From an uncultured Eubacteriales bacterium (GTDB taxonomy: Bacteria; Bacillota; Clostridia; Oscillospirales; UBA644): 64,000 bases of DNA. How positions within the stretch are numbered: the stretch's first letter is position 1; each line of letters starts with the position of its first letter. The stretch is taken from assembly GCA_900547165.1 (NCBI GenBank), contig URFZ01000003.1, forward strand, positions 62,001 to 126,000, written 5' to 3'. Positions 15,526 to 23,720 of this stretch are shown here, in pieces. A program made the translations under genes and the position numbers. The notes below the pieces were generated by a model. The model searched no databases. It saw only the letters and a list, made by a program, of their open reading frames with translations, and was not told the origin of the DNA.

Positions 15526-16649
15526 GTCCCCAACGGCAATTTTTTATAAATTTTTAAGCACTTTATCATATAATCCACCTCTTCAACCGTGTTGAAAGGC
15601 GAAAAACTCACACGGACCACGCCCGATTCGGTCGTTCCGAGTTTTTTGTGCGCAAGCGCCGAGCAATGAAATCCGCCGCGAACACATATTCCTTTTGAAC
15701 TAAGGTATGAAGTCACTTCTTCCGAATGCGACCCCTGCACATTAAACGCAACAGTCCCCACCGAATCGGCAGAAGAATAAAGTGTGATATTTTTGAGTTT
15801 TTTCAGTTCATTTATTGCGTGCCGAATAAGTGATTTTTCATAAAATGAATTATTGGGATTTCGTCGCAAAAATCTGATACCCTCGCAAAGTGAAATTATA
15901 GCGGGCGTTGCAACCGTGCCGCTTTCAAGAGCCTCGGGAACAATCTCAGGTTGCAAAAGATTGAGAGATTCCGTTCCCGTTCCACCGTAAAGCAACGGCG
16001 ACGGGGGAGTTTTTCTGAACAGTAAAAGTCCAGACCCCTGTATGCCGAACAAGCCTTTATGTCCGGAAGTGCATAAATAATCAATTTCAGCATTTTTCAT
16101 ATCAATCGGAATATGTCCCGCAGCCTGCGAAGCGTCTGTTCCGAATAAGATACCGTTTTTATGAGCAATTTGTGCAAGAGGACGCAAGGGAAGTACTTTG
16201 CCCGTGACATTTGAAACAGCCGTAGGGAAGATGAGCCTTGTTTCTGGACGGATAAGCGCCTTGACAGACGCTTCAATATCGTTTGAATCGGCAATATCAA
16301 ACGTTACACCTCGTGATGAAAGAGCTGTCAGCGGTCTCGTTACGGAATTATGCTCCATGTCGGACACTATAACGTGATCGCCTTTGAAAAGAAGTCCGAA
16401 AAGCAAGAGATTTATCGATTCCGTCGCATTTTTGGTGAATATAACATTTTCAGGTTCGCATCCAAAATATTCGGAAATGACCTCGCGTGCTTCAAAAATT
16501 CGTTCTGCCGCTTCAAAAGAAAGACTGTGTCCGCTTCGCCCCGGGTTTGAAGTGTTCGAGCGCAGGTTTCTGTTAACGGCACTCAGAACGTTTTCCGGTT
16601 TCGGAAAAGTCGAAGCGGCATTGTCAAAATAAACAGGGAAGTCAATCAT
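15522..16649 (-). CDS. Cysteine desulfurase-like class V aminotransferase (EF2568 type)
   Basis: This 375-residue PLP enzyme is related to cysteine desulfurases and selenocysteine lyases. The motifs are YFDNAASTFPKP at the N-terminus, TKNATESINLLL, DMEHNS, the PLP lysine Lys198 in TSGHKGLFGIQG, and a C-terminal active-site cysteine Cys329 in RGGFHCSALAHKKLGT. The short N-terminus and the AHKKLGT ending are what I recall of the subfamily first noted in the selenium-linked hydroxylase cluster of Enterococcus. It overlaps by eight bases a DUF3343 gene, a proposed sulfur/selenium carrier, so the pair probably mobilises S or Se to an unknown acceptor. Confidence 0.88.
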   Translation of the reverse strand: MIDFPVYFDNAASTFPKPENVLSAVNRNLRSNTSNPGRSGHSLSFEAAERIFEAREVISEYFGCEPENVIFTKNATESINLLLFGLLFKGDHVIVSDMEHNSVTRPLTALSSRGVTFDIADSNDIEASVKALIRPETRLIFPTAVSNVTGKVLPLRPLAQIAHKNGILFGTDASQAAGHIPIDMKNAEIDYLCTSGHKGLFGIQGSGLLLFRKTPPSPLLYGGTGTESLNLLQPEIVPEALESGTVATPAIISLCEGIRFLRRNPNNSFYEKSLIRHAINELKKLKNITLYSSADSVGTVAFNVQGSHSEEVTSYLSSKGICVRGGFHCSALAHKKLGTTESGVVRVSFSPFNTVEEVDYMIKCLKIYKKLPLGT

Positions 16650-16860
16650 AGTTTTTTATTCCGTGAACGGGAATTCCTCTTTGCTGAAACAGTTTTGTTG
16701 TTCTCGGCAATTCCGAACCGTCGACGACAATGCACCAAGAACAGCCGAAAGCCGACGGTTGACGTGATTTTTCCGCATAACATTTTATATTATTTGCAAA
16801 AAGCAATTTTTTCGCACGCTGTAAGTGTGTCGCAGAATTTATCAAAATACACTTTTTCAT
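16642..16860 (-). CDS. DUF3343 small protein, putative sulfur/selenium carrier
   Basis: This 72-residue protein starts MKKCILINSATHLQRAKKLL and has the family block FGCSWCIVVDG with Cys40 and Cys43, and the end GIPVHGIKNYD. DUF3343 is described as a putative Se/S carrier-like domain and tends to lie beside desulfurase-like genes, as here. Its function is not proven. It is the first gene of the pair; the next gene starts inside its last codons. Confidence 0.85.
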   Translation of the reverse strand: MKKCILINSATHLQRAKKLLFANNIKCYAEKSRQPSAFGCSWCIVVDGSELPRTTKLFQQRGIPVHGIKNYD

Positions 16861-16911
16861 CTCGATTTTCCTTTCTTTTCTTGCTTCATTATATGATATG
16901 TCGTCTCCCCG

Positions 16912-16949
16912 AAAAATGAAAATGAAGCGCAGTCAAAACCGGCGCTTCA
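16912..16949 (-). terminator. Terminator of the tyrosine recombinase gene
   Basis: On the - strand, TGAAGCGC and GCGCTTCA (16949-16942 and 16930-16923) form a stem around an 11-base loop and are followed by TTTTCATTTTT. Confidence 0.75.
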
Positions 16950-16981
16950 CTTTACTAAATATGTTTTATTTGTGTTTTTGT

Positions 16982-17962
16982 TTAATCTTTCTTTTTGTGT
17001 ATGTCAAGCGTGTCAAGTGGGTTGTTTTCAATCGCTTTATCGACTTGTTCGTCTCCGATATGCGTATATATCTGTGTCGTTCCGAGGTTTGCGTGTCCGA
17101 GAACCGCTTGCAGTACACGAACGTCAACGCCGTTCTGATACATAAGCGTCGCCGCGGTATGACGGAGTTTATGTGTTGAATATTTTTCCGGGTCAAGTCC
17201 GCTTTTTTCTATGAAAGTTTTTATCATCGTCTGAATCATCCTGTTTGAAAGTCTGTTGCCGTTTCTGCTCAAAAACAGGGCTTTTTCCGCGCCTCCTTTG
17301 ATATGTGTCTCCGAGTATCTGTCTTTCATATATTCCTGAATTGCTTCAATGCACATAGCATTCAGATGAAGCCTGCGTTCTTTGTTTCCTTTACCTCTGA
17401 CAATAACGGATTCTCGGTCAAAATCAATGTCTCCGATATCCATACCCGCAAGTTCGGAAAGACGCATACCACAATTCAAAAACAGAGTAATTATGCAATA
17501 ATTCCGCGAAAAATTCTTGCCGTCAATAGATTCCAAAAGTTTTTTTGCTTCAAAAAGATTCAAATGGACGGGGAGTTCTTTCGGCATTTTCGGAACTTCG
17601 AGATTTAGCGCGGGATTCTCGTCAATGATATTATTTTTTTGCAGGTATTTGAAAAAACCACGCAATGAAGATATTTTTCTTGCTCTTGCGCGGGCATGAT
17701 TGTCAAGTTCGCTCGTGGTATAATTCAGGTAATTGAGTAAATCACCGAATGTTAATTTTTTCACAATCTCAATGTGGACAAATCTTCCGTCGGACGGAAT
17801 CTCAACAGACGGCGACTTAATGCCGTTTTCATCGGCAAGCCATTGGAAAAACAGTTTCATATCAAGATAGTATTGATCTACCGTTTTTTGCGATAAATTC
17901 TGAACATTACGTTTATAAAAAAGAAACTCGCGGCAAAAGCCCGGAACAGATTCGTAAACCAT
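16982..17962 (-). CDS. XerC/XerD-like tyrosine recombinase
   Basis: This 326-residue integrase has an N-terminal SAM-like core-binding domain (to ~120; NLSQKTVDQYYLDMKLFFQWL) and a catalytic domain with Arg in NCGMRLSELAGMDIGDID, Lys in RGKGNKERRLHL, HKLRHTAATLMYQNG, LGHANLGTTQIYTHI (His and nucleophile Tyr). It is slightly longer than typical XerC/D. No excisionase, phage genes or attachment sites flank it, so it may be the chromosome-dimer Xer or a domesticated recombinase. A GGAGG ribosome site precedes the ATG. A 34-bp palindrome with a 6-base centre lies about 420 bases upstream. Confidence 0.88.
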   Translation of the reverse strand: MVYESVPGFCREFLFYKRNVQNLSQKTVDQYYLDMKLFFQWLADENGIKSPSVEIPSDGRFVHIEIVKKLTFGDLLNYLNYTTSELDNHARARARKISSLRGFFKYLQKNNIIDENPALNLEVPKMPKELPVHLNLFEAKKLLESIDGKNFSRNYCIITLFLNCGMRLSELAGMDIGDIDFDRESVIVRGKGNKERRLHLNAMCIEAIQEYMKDRYSETHIKGGAEKALFLSRNGNRLSNRMIQTMIKTFIEKSGLDPEKYSTHKLRHTAATLMYQNGVDVRVLQAVLGHANLGTTQIYTHIGDEQVDKAIENNPLDTLDIHKKKD

Positions 17963-18434
17963 TAAATAAACCTCCGTAAATGTAAAACAAAAAGCAGAAA
18001 ATGCAGATTTCGCTCTATACAGTAAATAAACACATCAAACAGCGCAAACTCAAACGAGGAAGTGTTCGACGGAAATCACGCTGTCGGCTGTATCCGAACG
18101 GACTGTCTTTGAATGCAGAAAAAACAGATAAGCCGGTCTAAAAATTCAAAACAAAAAACAGAAAGAAATAAATATAAATGGAGACTTAAAAAATACATCA
18201 TAAAATGAATCAATCTGTGGCTGTTGATGTAATTGAATTTCTTACGGCGGAAATAACAACAATCAAATAACTTTAAAAACCAAATTACAAATAAACTCGC
18301 AATCAATTATGACATTAAAGTAATGCTATAAAAGCGACAATATCGAACTATTTGACCTTATCCTCAATACTTTACTGCCCCGAATTGCGCAAAATATTCA
18401 TTTTGCGCAATTCGATATATCTTAATTATAGCAT
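17963..18434. other. AT-rich gene-poor stretch upstream of the recombinase
   Basis: Between the recombinase start and the ATPase terminator there are about 470 bases without a convincing gene. The longest frame (18076-18306, - strand) has no ribosome site and a Phe/Cys-rich composition typical of translated AT-rich spacer. Apart from the palindrome at 18381-18414 nothing recognisable was seen. Confidence 0.6.
18381..18414. repeat. Perfect 34-bp palindrome, possible recombination or binding site
   Basis: The arms CGAATTGCGCAAAA and TTTTGCGCAATTCG flank a central TATTCA (the pairing extends one base further, leaving an ATTC loop). It has no T-run on either strand, so it is not a good intrinsic terminator. 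A 6-base centre with GCGCA-type arms resembles the geometry of Xer dif sites, though dif sites are usually imperfect palindromes. Confidence 0.55.
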
Positions 18435-18479
18435 AAAAAACGGAGATTGTCAATCCCCTTTAAGGATTTTCAATCTCCG
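18435..18479 (-). terminator. Terminator of the V-type ATPase operon
   Basis: On the - strand, CGGAGATTG (18479-18471) pairs with CAATCTCCG (18449-18441). An inner AATCC/GGATT stem lies within, and TTTTTT follows (18440-18435). It lies about 85 bases after the last ATPase gene. Confidence 0.92.
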
Positions 18480-18564
18480 AAATGCGTAATTTGGTTGTAA
18501 TAGGAATACGCACGGTTGTTATGATAAAAGTGTAAAATACAACAGCTTTATCAACAGAAAGAAA

Positions 18565-19191
18565 TCAATCACGCTTTTCTGCGTCTTTTCTGTTCTTGAT
18601 GATTTTCATTCGTGAGAACTCTTCGCGTTCCTTTTCTTCAAGCGTGTTTACAATGAACTTAACCGTTGCTTCCTGTCTCGGAATTACGATATTTTTCAGC
18701 GAGTTTGCGCGACGCTGAGTTTTCTTTATCGCAATGGCAAGTCTGTAAACGGAGTTTTCGATTTCGGAAAGCGTTACGCAGAGTTCTTTGACACGTTCGA
18801 ATTTCGAATAGGCATTGTCAAGAGCGGCATCTGTTTCCATAAGACCGTAAGGCACGGTCTCTTCCCTTTTCTCTTCAAGCGTAACAAGAGGAACCTCCAC
18901 TCCCATAACGCTTTTTGTCCTTATTCTGACACCGTTTTCAACGGGAACTGCTTCCGCAATGCTCTGTATAACGCCCGATGAAAGATTTGCTTCTATCAAA
19001 GAAGCGTATGCCTCAGAAAAGACTTTATCTATTTCAGACTGTATTGAAGTCGCTTTATCGACGAGCAGCATCATTTCACGAATTAGTATATTGCGTTTTT
19101 TATCCATAAGTTCATAGCCCGTCTTTGCCAAAGCAAGCGAGCGCTGAGTGCTTATCAGATTTCCTTTCGTAGCAAATACCGTTGCCGCCAT
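18565..19191 (-). CDS. atpD: V-type ATP synthase subunit D (central stalk)
   Basis: This 208-residue protein is the coiled-coil rotor shaft of the V1/A1 sector, functionally like gamma in F-ATPases. It begins AATVFATKGNLISTQRSLALAKTGYELMDKKRNIL, the hallmark N-terminal helix of the family (normally PTK instead of ATK). It also has ALDNAYSKFERV and the RRANSLKNIVIPR block in the C-terminal helix. The last ~20 residues are charged. It is the final gene of the nine-gene ATPase operon; GAGG precedes the ATG by ten bases. Confidence 0.95.
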   Translation of the reverse strand: MAATVFATKGNLISTQRSLALAKTGYELMDKKRNILIREMMLLVDKATSIQSEIDKVFSEAYASLIEANLSSGVIQSIAEAVPVENGVRIRTKSVMGVEVPLVTLEEKREETVPYGLMETDAALDNAYSKFERVKELCVTLSEIENSVYRLAIAIKKTQRRANSLKNIVIPRQEATVKFIVNTLEEKEREEFSRMKIIKNRKDAEKRD

Positions 19192-19204
19192 AAGTTTGAT
19201 TCCT

Positions 19205-20572
19205 CTATCTGTTGTAATACTTTTCTATATATTTCGGGTCTACCCTGTCAAGTTCGCTTGCCGGCAGGATTCGAAGCAGTTCCCAGCCGAGGTTAAGGGT
19301 TTCGTCTATTGTTCTCGATTCCGTGAAATCCTGCGTCAAAAAACTTTTTTCGAACTCTTCGCCGAACTTCATATACAATTTGTCAACATCCGAAAGTTCC
19401 TCTTCACCGACAACGGAAGCAAGACTTCTTGCCTGCTGAACTTTTGAATACGACGCAAACAACTGGTTTGAAACGACCGAATGGTCTTCCCTTGTATACC
19501 CATCGCCTATTCCGTCTTTCATCAAACGCGAAAGCGAAGACAAAATGGAAACGGACGGATAAACGCCTTTCTGTTCAAGGCTTCTGTCAAGAACTATCTG
19601 TCCCTCGGTAATATAACCCGTCAAGTCGGGAATCGGGTGCGTTATATCGTCGTTAGGCATTGTCAGAATGGGGATCTGCGTTATCGAACCTGTCTTTCCT
19701 TCCACCATACCCGCACGTTCATAAATGGAAGCAAGGTCGGAATACAGATAGCCGGGATAGCCTTTTCTGCCAGGAATTTCGTTCTTTGAAGACGAAAGTT
19801 CACGAAGAGCTTCGGCATATGAAGTCATATCGGTCAAGATAACAAGAATGTGCATTCCGCATTCGAATGCAAGGTATTCTGCTGCTGTAAGAGCGAGACG
19901 CGGAATCATAATTCTTTCGGCAATGGGGTCATTTGAAAGGTTCTGGAACATAACGACCTTGGAAAGTACGCCCGCTTCTCTGAATTGTTGCAGGAAATAC
20001 TGCGAAACGTCATGTTTGATCCCCATTGAACCGAATACGATACCAAACTCACCCTCGGAGCCGAGTCTTGCCTGACGCACAATCTGTGCGGCAAGTTTGT
20101 TGTGGGACATACCCGAGCCTGAAAATACGGGGAGTTTTTGTCCTCTTATAAGCGTCATCAGCGCGTCTATGCTTGATATTCCGGTATGAATGTAGTTTCT
20201 CGGATAGCGTCTGCAAACGGGATTTATGGGCAAGCCGTTAACATCAACATATTTTTCGGCAAATACGGGACCGAGACCGTCGATAGGTTCTCCCGAACCG
20301 TTGAAAACACGTCCGATAATTTCCCTTGAAACACCGAGTTCCATCGGTTTTCCCGCAAATTTTGTGCGGGTGTTGTTCATAGAAAGACCTATCGTTCCCT
20401 CAAAAACCTGAACAATAGCCTTGTCTCCCGTTATTTCGATGACTCTGCCGAGTTTTTTTGTTCCGTCGTCAAGTTTGATTTCGCAAACTTCTTCGTACCC
20501 GACACCGCGAACGCCGTCAACAACGACAAGCGGACCGTTTATACCCGAAAGTCCTTTATATTCAAACTGCAA
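19205..20572 (-). CDS. atpB: V-type ATP synthase subunit B (non-catalytic)
   Basis: This 455-residue regulatory nucleotide-binding subunit alternates with subunit A in the V1 head. It has [19 protein letters not shown] at the start, [23 protein letters not shown] in place of a Walker A loop, and [44 protein letters not shown], all typical. The start is a TTG placed directly after the subunit A stop, with GAGGTGA just before, so translation is coupled. The ending IEKYY is also typical. Confidence 0.96.
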   Translation of the reverse strand: MQFEYKGLSGINGPLVVVDGVRGVGYEEVCEIKLDDGTKKLGRVIEITGDKAIVQVFEGTIGLSMNNTRTKFAGKPMELGVSREIIGRVFNGSGEPIDGLGPVFAEKYVDVNGLPINPVCRRYPRNYIHTGISSIDALMTLIRGQKLPVFSGSGMSHNKLAAQIVRQARLGSEGEFGIVFGSMGIKHDVSQYFLQQFREAGVLSKVVMFQNLSNDPIAERIMIPRLALTAAEYLAFECGMHILVILTDMTSYAEALRELSSSKNEIPGRKGYPGYLYSDLASIYERAGMVEGKTGSITQIPILTMPNDDITHPIPDLTGYITEGQIVLDRSLEQKGVYPSVSILSSLSRLMKDGIGDGYTREDHSVVSNQLFASYSKVQQARSLASVVGEEELSDVDKLYMKFGEEFEKSFLTQDFTESRTIDETLNLGWELLRILPASELDRVDPKYIEKYYNR

Positions 20573-22369
20573 TTATTTCACCTCATTTGAACCGAAATTT
20601 TCTTCCGTAACAGCGGCAAATGCCTTGTCGATTTCCTGTTTTTTATCGTTGAAAATCGAGTCGTCGTTTTCTTTAATCTCGAATTTCAAGCGGATAACGG
20701 AATCGAAAACTCCCGTCTTTACAAGCTGCGATATGGGAACCGCACGGGAAATTATTTTCTGCGCTTCATCATAAAGATAGAGAATAAGTTCCATCATTTT
20801 GAACTGTCTGTCGATAGACATATATGTGTCTATCGGGTGCATTGCGTTCTGCTGCAAAAAACCTACGCGGATAACTTTTGCGATCTCTATAACAAGCCTT
20901 TGAGCGTCGGGCAGAACGTCGGCACCGATAAGTTTAACGATTTCCATCAACTGGTCTTCCTCGTTGAGTAAACGAAGAATACGTCCGCGATATTTTGTGA
21001 AGTTCGCGTTCACGTTTTCGTTATACCACGGAGCAAGCGCGTCCATATATTCGGAATAACTCGTCATCCAGTTAATTGCGGGATAGTGCCGGGCATACGC
21101 AAGGCTCTTATCAAGAGCCCAGAAGCAGGAAACAAAACGCTTTGTATTCTGCGTTACGGGCTCAGAGAAGTCGCTTCCCTGCGGGCTGACCGCACCGATA
21201 AGAGTAATCGACGCTTCCTCACCGCCGAGAGTTCTTACATATCCTCCGCGTTCATAAAATTCGGCAAGACGTGACGGAAGATATGCGGGATATCCCTCTT
21301 CTGCGGGCATTTCTTCAAGTCTGCCGCTTATCTCACGCAAAGCCTCTGCCCAACGCGAGGTCGAGTCTGCCATTATAGCAACATCATATCCCATGTCACG
21401 GTAATATTCGGCAATTGTAATACCGGTATAAATCGAGGCCTCACGCGCCGCAACGGGCATATTGGACGTGTTTGCGATAAGCACGGTTCTGTCCGTCAGC
21501 GGAGTACCCGTTTTCGGGTCGATAAGTCCCGAAAATTCTTCAAGAACCTGTGTCATCTCGTTTCCGCGTTCGCCGCAACCGATATAGATGATAATATCCG
21601 CATCGGACCACTTTGCAAGTTGGTGCTGATGCATCGTTTTGCCTGTTCCGAAACCTCCCGGAATAGCCGCAGCCCCGCCCTTTGCAATGGGAAACATCGT
21701 GTCAACATTTCTTTGACCCGTGATAAGCGGTTTAGAAAGAGGAAGTCTTTCCGCCACTGGACGCGGCACACGAATGGGCCATTCCTGCGTCAGGCTGAGT
21801 TCTTCAACCGTCCCCTGCTCCGTCTGTACTTTTATAAGCGTATCGGAAATTGTATATTCGCCGTTTTTTGCCGCAAAAATAACCGTTCCCGAGCAAGTGC
21901 TCGGAGCACGATATTCAATTCTCGACGTTTCGCGGCAAGTCGCATAGATCTGTCCGCGGCTGATTTGTTCACCCTCGGACACGGTCACCGTAACCGCATA
22001 TTTTTTCTTTGTATCCGCTTTTTCAACATCACAGCCCGTCTCAATATACGGTGTTGAGATTGCTTCAAGCGCTTTAAGAGGACGCTCAATACCGTCAAAA
22101 ATATTGCCGATGATACCCGGGGCGAGCGTAACGCTCATCGGCTTTCCGGTCCGTTCGATAGGTTCACCGGTTTTCAAACCCGTCGTGGATTCATATACCT
22201 GAACGGTAACTTCCCCGTCCACATTGGAAATAACCTCACCTATCAGTTTTTTATTTCCGACATATACGGTCTCCTGCATTTTCAGGTCGTCCGCATTTTT
22301 GACCTTGACAACAGGACCGTTGATCGAATAGATAGTTATGTTTTCGTTCATATTGTCACTTTCCGTCAT
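20573..22369 (-). CDS. atpA: V-type ATP synthase subunit A (catalytic)
   Basis: This 598-residue catalytic subunit has the Walker A loop IPGGFGTGKTMHQHQLAKW, the A-type insertion (residues ~110-190), GERGNEMTQVLEEF, MADSTSRWAEALREISGRLEEMPAEEGYPAYL and a C-terminal helical domain. The first ATG overlaps the subunit E stop (ATGA). A second in-frame ATG six codons later (MNENITIYSINGP) follows GGAAAG and gives the usual family start, so both are possible. Whether it runs as ATP synthase or as an ion pump depends on metabolism; a fermenting host would favour pumping. Confidence 0.96.
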   Translation of the reverse strand: MTESDNMNENITIYSINGPVVKVKNADDLKMQETVYVGNKKLIGEVISNVDGEVTVQVYESTTGLKTGEPIERTGKPMSVTLAPGIIGNIFDGIERPLKALEAISTPYIETGCDVEKADTKKKYAVTVTVSEGEQISRGQIYATCRETSRIEYRAPSTCSGTVIFAAKNGEYTISDTLIKVQTEQGTVEELSLTQEWPIRVPRPVAERLPLSKPLITGQRNVDTMFPIAKGGAAAIPGGFGTGKTMHQHQLAKWSDADIIIYIGCGERGNEMTQVLEEFSGLIDPKTGTPLTDRTVLIANTSNMPVAAREASIYTGITIAEYYRDMGYDVAIMADSTSRWAEALREISGRLEEMPAEEGYPAYLPSRLAEFYERGGYVRTLGGEEASITLIGAVSPQGSDFSEPVTQNTKRFVSCFWALDKSLAYARHYPAINWMTSYSEYMDALAPWYNENVNANFTKYRGRILRLLNEEDQLMEIVKLIGADVLPDAQRLVIEIAKVIRVGFLQQNAMHPIDTYMSIDRQFKMMELILYLYDEAQKIISRAVPISQLVKTGVFDSVIRLKFEIKENDDSIFNDKKQEIDKAFAAVTEENFGSNEVK

Positions 22370-22938
22370 TCAAGGCGCAATTTGCCGCCGTTAATGAAAT
22401 CCGTTCTTTCCTTTTCAACACGGTTGTCAAAAGAAAGGTCAAGCAAAAGATTTCCCTTTCCGAATATAACGCCGCCGAGCCTTACAGATGAATCTTCCTC
22501 AAACGAAAGTTCGGGAAGAATGTTTTTGCAGAGTTCTTTTTCACCTTTTGCGCAATAAGCGACATCGGGTATTCCGAACTCTTTTACGGCTGCCTCGTAT
22601 GCTTTTTTCAGATACTCTCCGTAACCGTCGGACTTGCGGAATGCCACAAGCCTGTTCTCCAATTCGGAGAAGAGTCCCCGCATATATGCCTCTCTCTTAA
22701 CGAGAATATTTTTTCTTAATTTTGCGTCTTTGGTGACAAGTTCTTTTTCGTCTCGGCTTCTGAGTTCATCGTAACTCATAGACTTGATTTCCGATATTTC
22801 ATCGGAAAGACGCTTTTTTTCCGCGGAAACGGTATCTTCAATTATCTTTTTCGTTTCGGCTTCCGTCTCTTCCGCGGAACGCTGTGCCGCGGCAAGCACG
22901 GTTTGTCTCAAAAGTTCGAGTTTTTCTCTGTTATCCAT
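22366..22938 (-). CDS. atpE: V-type ATP synthase subunit E (peripheral stalk)
   Basis: This 190-residue helical protein starts MDNREKLELLRQTVLAAAQRSAEETEAETKKIIED, a long charged coiled coil. The C-terminal alpha/beta domain ends with VRLGGVIFGKGNLLLDLSFDNRVEKERTDF, close to the usual GG-V-x-S-D-G-x-x-x-x-x-TLE-R pattern of archaeal-type E subunits. It pairs with the small G/H-type protein to form the outer stalk. The position between F and A in the operon matches other bacterial V-ATPase clusters. Confidence 0.88.
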   Translation of the reverse strand: MDNREKLELLRQTVLAAAQRSAEETEAETKKIIEDTVSAEKKRLSDEISEIKSMSYDELRSRDEKELVTKDAKLRKNILVKREAYMRGLFSELENRLVAFRKSDGYGEYLKKAYEAAVKEFGIPDVAYCAKGEKELCKNILPELSFEEDSSVRLGGVIFGKGNLLLDLSFDNRVEKERTDFINGGKLRLE

Positions 22939-22953
22939 ACAGTATCCTTTGAA

Positions 22954-23262
22954 TTACAGTTTGACGCCTATCGCTTCGCTGATATACGAACTTATGGCGT
23001 CCTTCGTTCTGCCCGCGCCGTGTCTGTCGGGAATTTCGACGATAAGCGGCAGCGAGCGTCCGAGTTTAAGCCCGTTTATATATTTGGGTGCTAGTTTGAC
23101 GAGCTTTTCGGTCACAAGCAAAATTCCTATTTCGGAATCACTCAGACACTTTTCGACCTCCGCCCGAAAAGACGGCTCATCATTTACGACAACGCCCTCA
23201 ATCCCGCAGAGGCGAAGCCCCATTTTGGTATCGGTGTTGTCACTTATAACGAACAGTTTCAT
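22954..23262 (-). CDS. atpF: V-type ATP synthase subunit F
   Basis: This 102-residue protein is a small Rossmann-like stalk subunit that binds subunit D and modulates activity. It opens MKLFVISDNTDTKMGLRLCGIEGVVV, and continues SEIGILLVTEKLVKLAPKYI and a proline-containing PLIVEIPDRHG, all standard for the family. Length is normal. It sits between K and E. Confidence 0.93.
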   Translation of the reverse strand: MKLFVISDNTDTKMGLRLCGIEGVVVNDEPSFRAEVEKCLSDSEIGILLVTEKLVKLAPKYINGLKLGRSLPLIVEIPDRHGAGRTKDAISSYISEAIGVKL

Positions 23263-23266
23263 TTTT

Positions 23267-23704
23267 TTACAGTTTTCCTACAATCTGGAACGAGATAAGC
23301 ATACCGTAAATTGCGATACCTTCTGCAAGTGCAACGAAGATTATCGACTTTGCGAACATGGACGGATTTTCGGAAGATGCTCCAATTGCGGCACTTGCGG
23401 CGGAAGCAACGGCAACGCCTGCGCCGAGACACGCAAGACCTGTCGAAAGAGCGGCAGCGATATATGCCATACCGGTGCCGACTGAAAGGTTACCCGCAGC
23501 GGCGGCAACCGCTTCCGAGGTTTCTCCTGCGGCGGAAGCCGACAACGGCAGCGCAATAATGATGCCTATTCCGAGTGCGAAAAACATACAAATATTGGTT
23601 ATGAGAGCCGCTTTGCCGGATTTACCTTTTTTGGAACGCTTGGTAGCGATAACAAGGGGAACCATTGTCATAAGAAGCAGCGCAAATACTATGAGTTTTT
23701 CCAT
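23267..23704 (-). CDS. atpK: V-type ATP synthase subunit K (proteolipid ring)
   Basis: This 145-residue protein forms the rotor ring. The C-terminal hairpin (about 75-143) is a typical c-type unit: GMAYIAAALSTGLACLGAGVAV, the polar loop SSENPSMFAK, and the ion-binding Glu128 in VALAEGIAIYG. Two further helices (about 4-20 and 33-55) precede it with a lysine-rich loop between. They do not look like a duplicated hairpin. Ion specificity cannot be decided: the glutamine of many sodium-binding rings is not obvious in the first helix of the hairpin. Confidence 0.92.
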   Translation of the reverse strand: MEKLIVFALLLMTMVPLVIATKRSKKGKSGKAALITNICMFFALGIGIIIALPLSASAAGETSEAVAAAAGNLSVGTGMAYIAAALSTGLACLGAGVAVASAASAAIGASSENPSMFAKSIIFVALAEGIAIYGMLISFQIVGKL

Positions 23705-23720
23705 TTTAATATACCATCCT

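Noticed and set aside
18076..18306. 76-codon hydrophobic frame on the - strand upstream of the recombinase
   Set aside because: No ribosome site, Phe/Cys/Ile-rich composition expected of AT-rich spacer, and no family resemblance.
16982..18480. Integrated element around the tyrosine recombinase
   Set aside because: No direct repeats, excisionase, replication or cargo genes were seen, and the flanking genes are ordinary chromosomal ones.
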